In this document: positions 63,701 to 64,000 of the stretch, piece after piece
Numbering within the stretch: position 1 is the stretch's first letter
Layout: the number at the start of each line of letters is the position of its first letter
Origin: Prinsepia uniflora
Lineage: Eukaryota; Streptophyta; Magnoliopsida; Rosales; Rosaceae
Reading direction: 5' to 3'
NCBI GenBank assembly: GCA_032719365.1
Contig: CM064873.1
Coordinates: 43,686,332 to 43,750,331 of the forward strand
DNA length: 64,000 nt
Program-made: the position numbers and the translations under genes
Notes under the pieces: generated by a model
Databases searched by the model: none
Told to the model about the DNA's origin: nothing
What the model saw: only the letters and a program-made list of their open reading frames with translations

Positions 63701-64000
63701 CAAACCCTGGTGTAGACCGGGCAATCTTGAGAAGATCAAAAGAACCTTCAAGTCTTAGATTCTTTTTAAGCACAGACAGAATCTCAATCCTTGCATTCTC
63801 ATCTGGAACACCTAACGTAATCTCCTGATCAAATCTCCCGGGCCTCCTGACAGCGCTGTCAATAGAATCGGGCCTATTGGTAGCTCCAATGACAAGAACA
63901 TAGCCAGACCGGTGCTCTGAGCTCATGCTTGAATCTTCATCAGCAGGCTGTACAGGTTTATGAGATTCATCCATGCATGTTAACAGCTGTGCCACAATTC
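60764..64000 (-). CDS. CDC48C: CDC48C/NVL-like AAA ATPase, 3' part (5' end outside window)
   Basis: Exons on minus: 64000-63516 (partial), 63374-63222, 62776-62660, 62511-62407, 62319-62254, 62139-62075, 61998-61797, 61669-61532, and a probable last exon 60829-60764. Phases agree. The first exon holds the end of the D1 AAA module (LVIGATNRPDSID, RRPGRFDQEI, GFVGADLVAL). Next come the linker WEDVGGLDVLREEF and D2: Walker A GPPGCGKT, pore region, Walker B ILFFDE, sensor 1 VIGATNRPD and RPGRF arginine-finger region, then a C-terminal helix segment. Family members are hexameric ATPases; the animal relative NVL2 acts in nuclear 60S ribosome assembly, so a similar role is inferred. The last exon (QQLQYYQKFEESL... 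ending in a basic tail) is placed by family resemblance and is the least certain. It is convergent with the reductase-reticulon gene. Confidence 0.9.

Noticed and set aside
63532..63828. A 98-codon plus-strand frame over the CDC48C first exon.
   Set aside because: It is antisense to clear AAA-domain coding sequence and has no resemblance to a known protein.
1..64000. tRNA, rRNA, CRISPR array or bacterial-type operon signals.
   Set aside because: None seen. The only tRNA-like matches are the 12-bp primer-binding sites of the retrotransposons.

Overview
This window is plant nuclear DNA, from an angiosperm and most likely a eudicot. The evidence is spliced genes with GT-AG introns, a plant-type 3beta-hydroxysteroid dehydrogenase/C-4 decarboxylase fused to a reticulon domain, a CDC48C/NVL-like AAA ATPase, and Ty3/Gypsy chromovirus LTR retrotransposons primed by initiator tRNA-Met. 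The species cannot be named from the sequence.

Positions 1 to about 48,620 are one nest of related Ty3/Gypsy elements. I resolved it by matching LTR ends (TGTAA...TGTCA), primer-binding sites, polypurine tracts and 5-bp target-site duplications (TSDs). From outside in: Z (internal remnant, 46464-48620, +) holds X (+; 5' LTR cut by the window start, 3' LTR 43125-46463). X holds Y, a solo LTR (1907-2832 plus 38556-40185, TSD GTTAA). Y holds E, a coding gag-pol chromovirus on the minus strand (2833-38555, right end lost). E holds two solo LTRs, G (9447-13021, TSD TGGGC) and F (13390-16155, TSD CCACC). E's right LTR holds A (17214-36516, +, TSD TACTA). A's right LTR holds B (26201-35579, minus, TSD TATAA). 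The chain Z>X>Y>E>A>B is six levels deep. LTR-LTR divergence falls from X (about 2%) to A (about 0.4%) to B (about 0.2%), matching the nesting order.

Only E carries pol (protease, RT, RNase H, integrase, chromodomain-like tail). B carries gag only. A and X carry no recognisable coding region. The families share LTR ends, a conserved LTR 5' region, a positioned palindrome, a hairpin next to the polypurine tract and the same primer site. I infer that E-type elements supplied proteins in trans to the A/B/X types.

Positions 48,621-50,258 are an AT-rich transition with one possible LTR-like remnant. The right part is genic. A 12-exon reductase-reticulon gene (3BETAHSD/D type) runs on + from 50406 to 56742. 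A roughly 4-kb spacer with small repeats follows. The 3' half of a CDC48C/NVL-like gene lies on the minus strand from 64000 (5' end outside the window) to 60764. The two genes are convergent.
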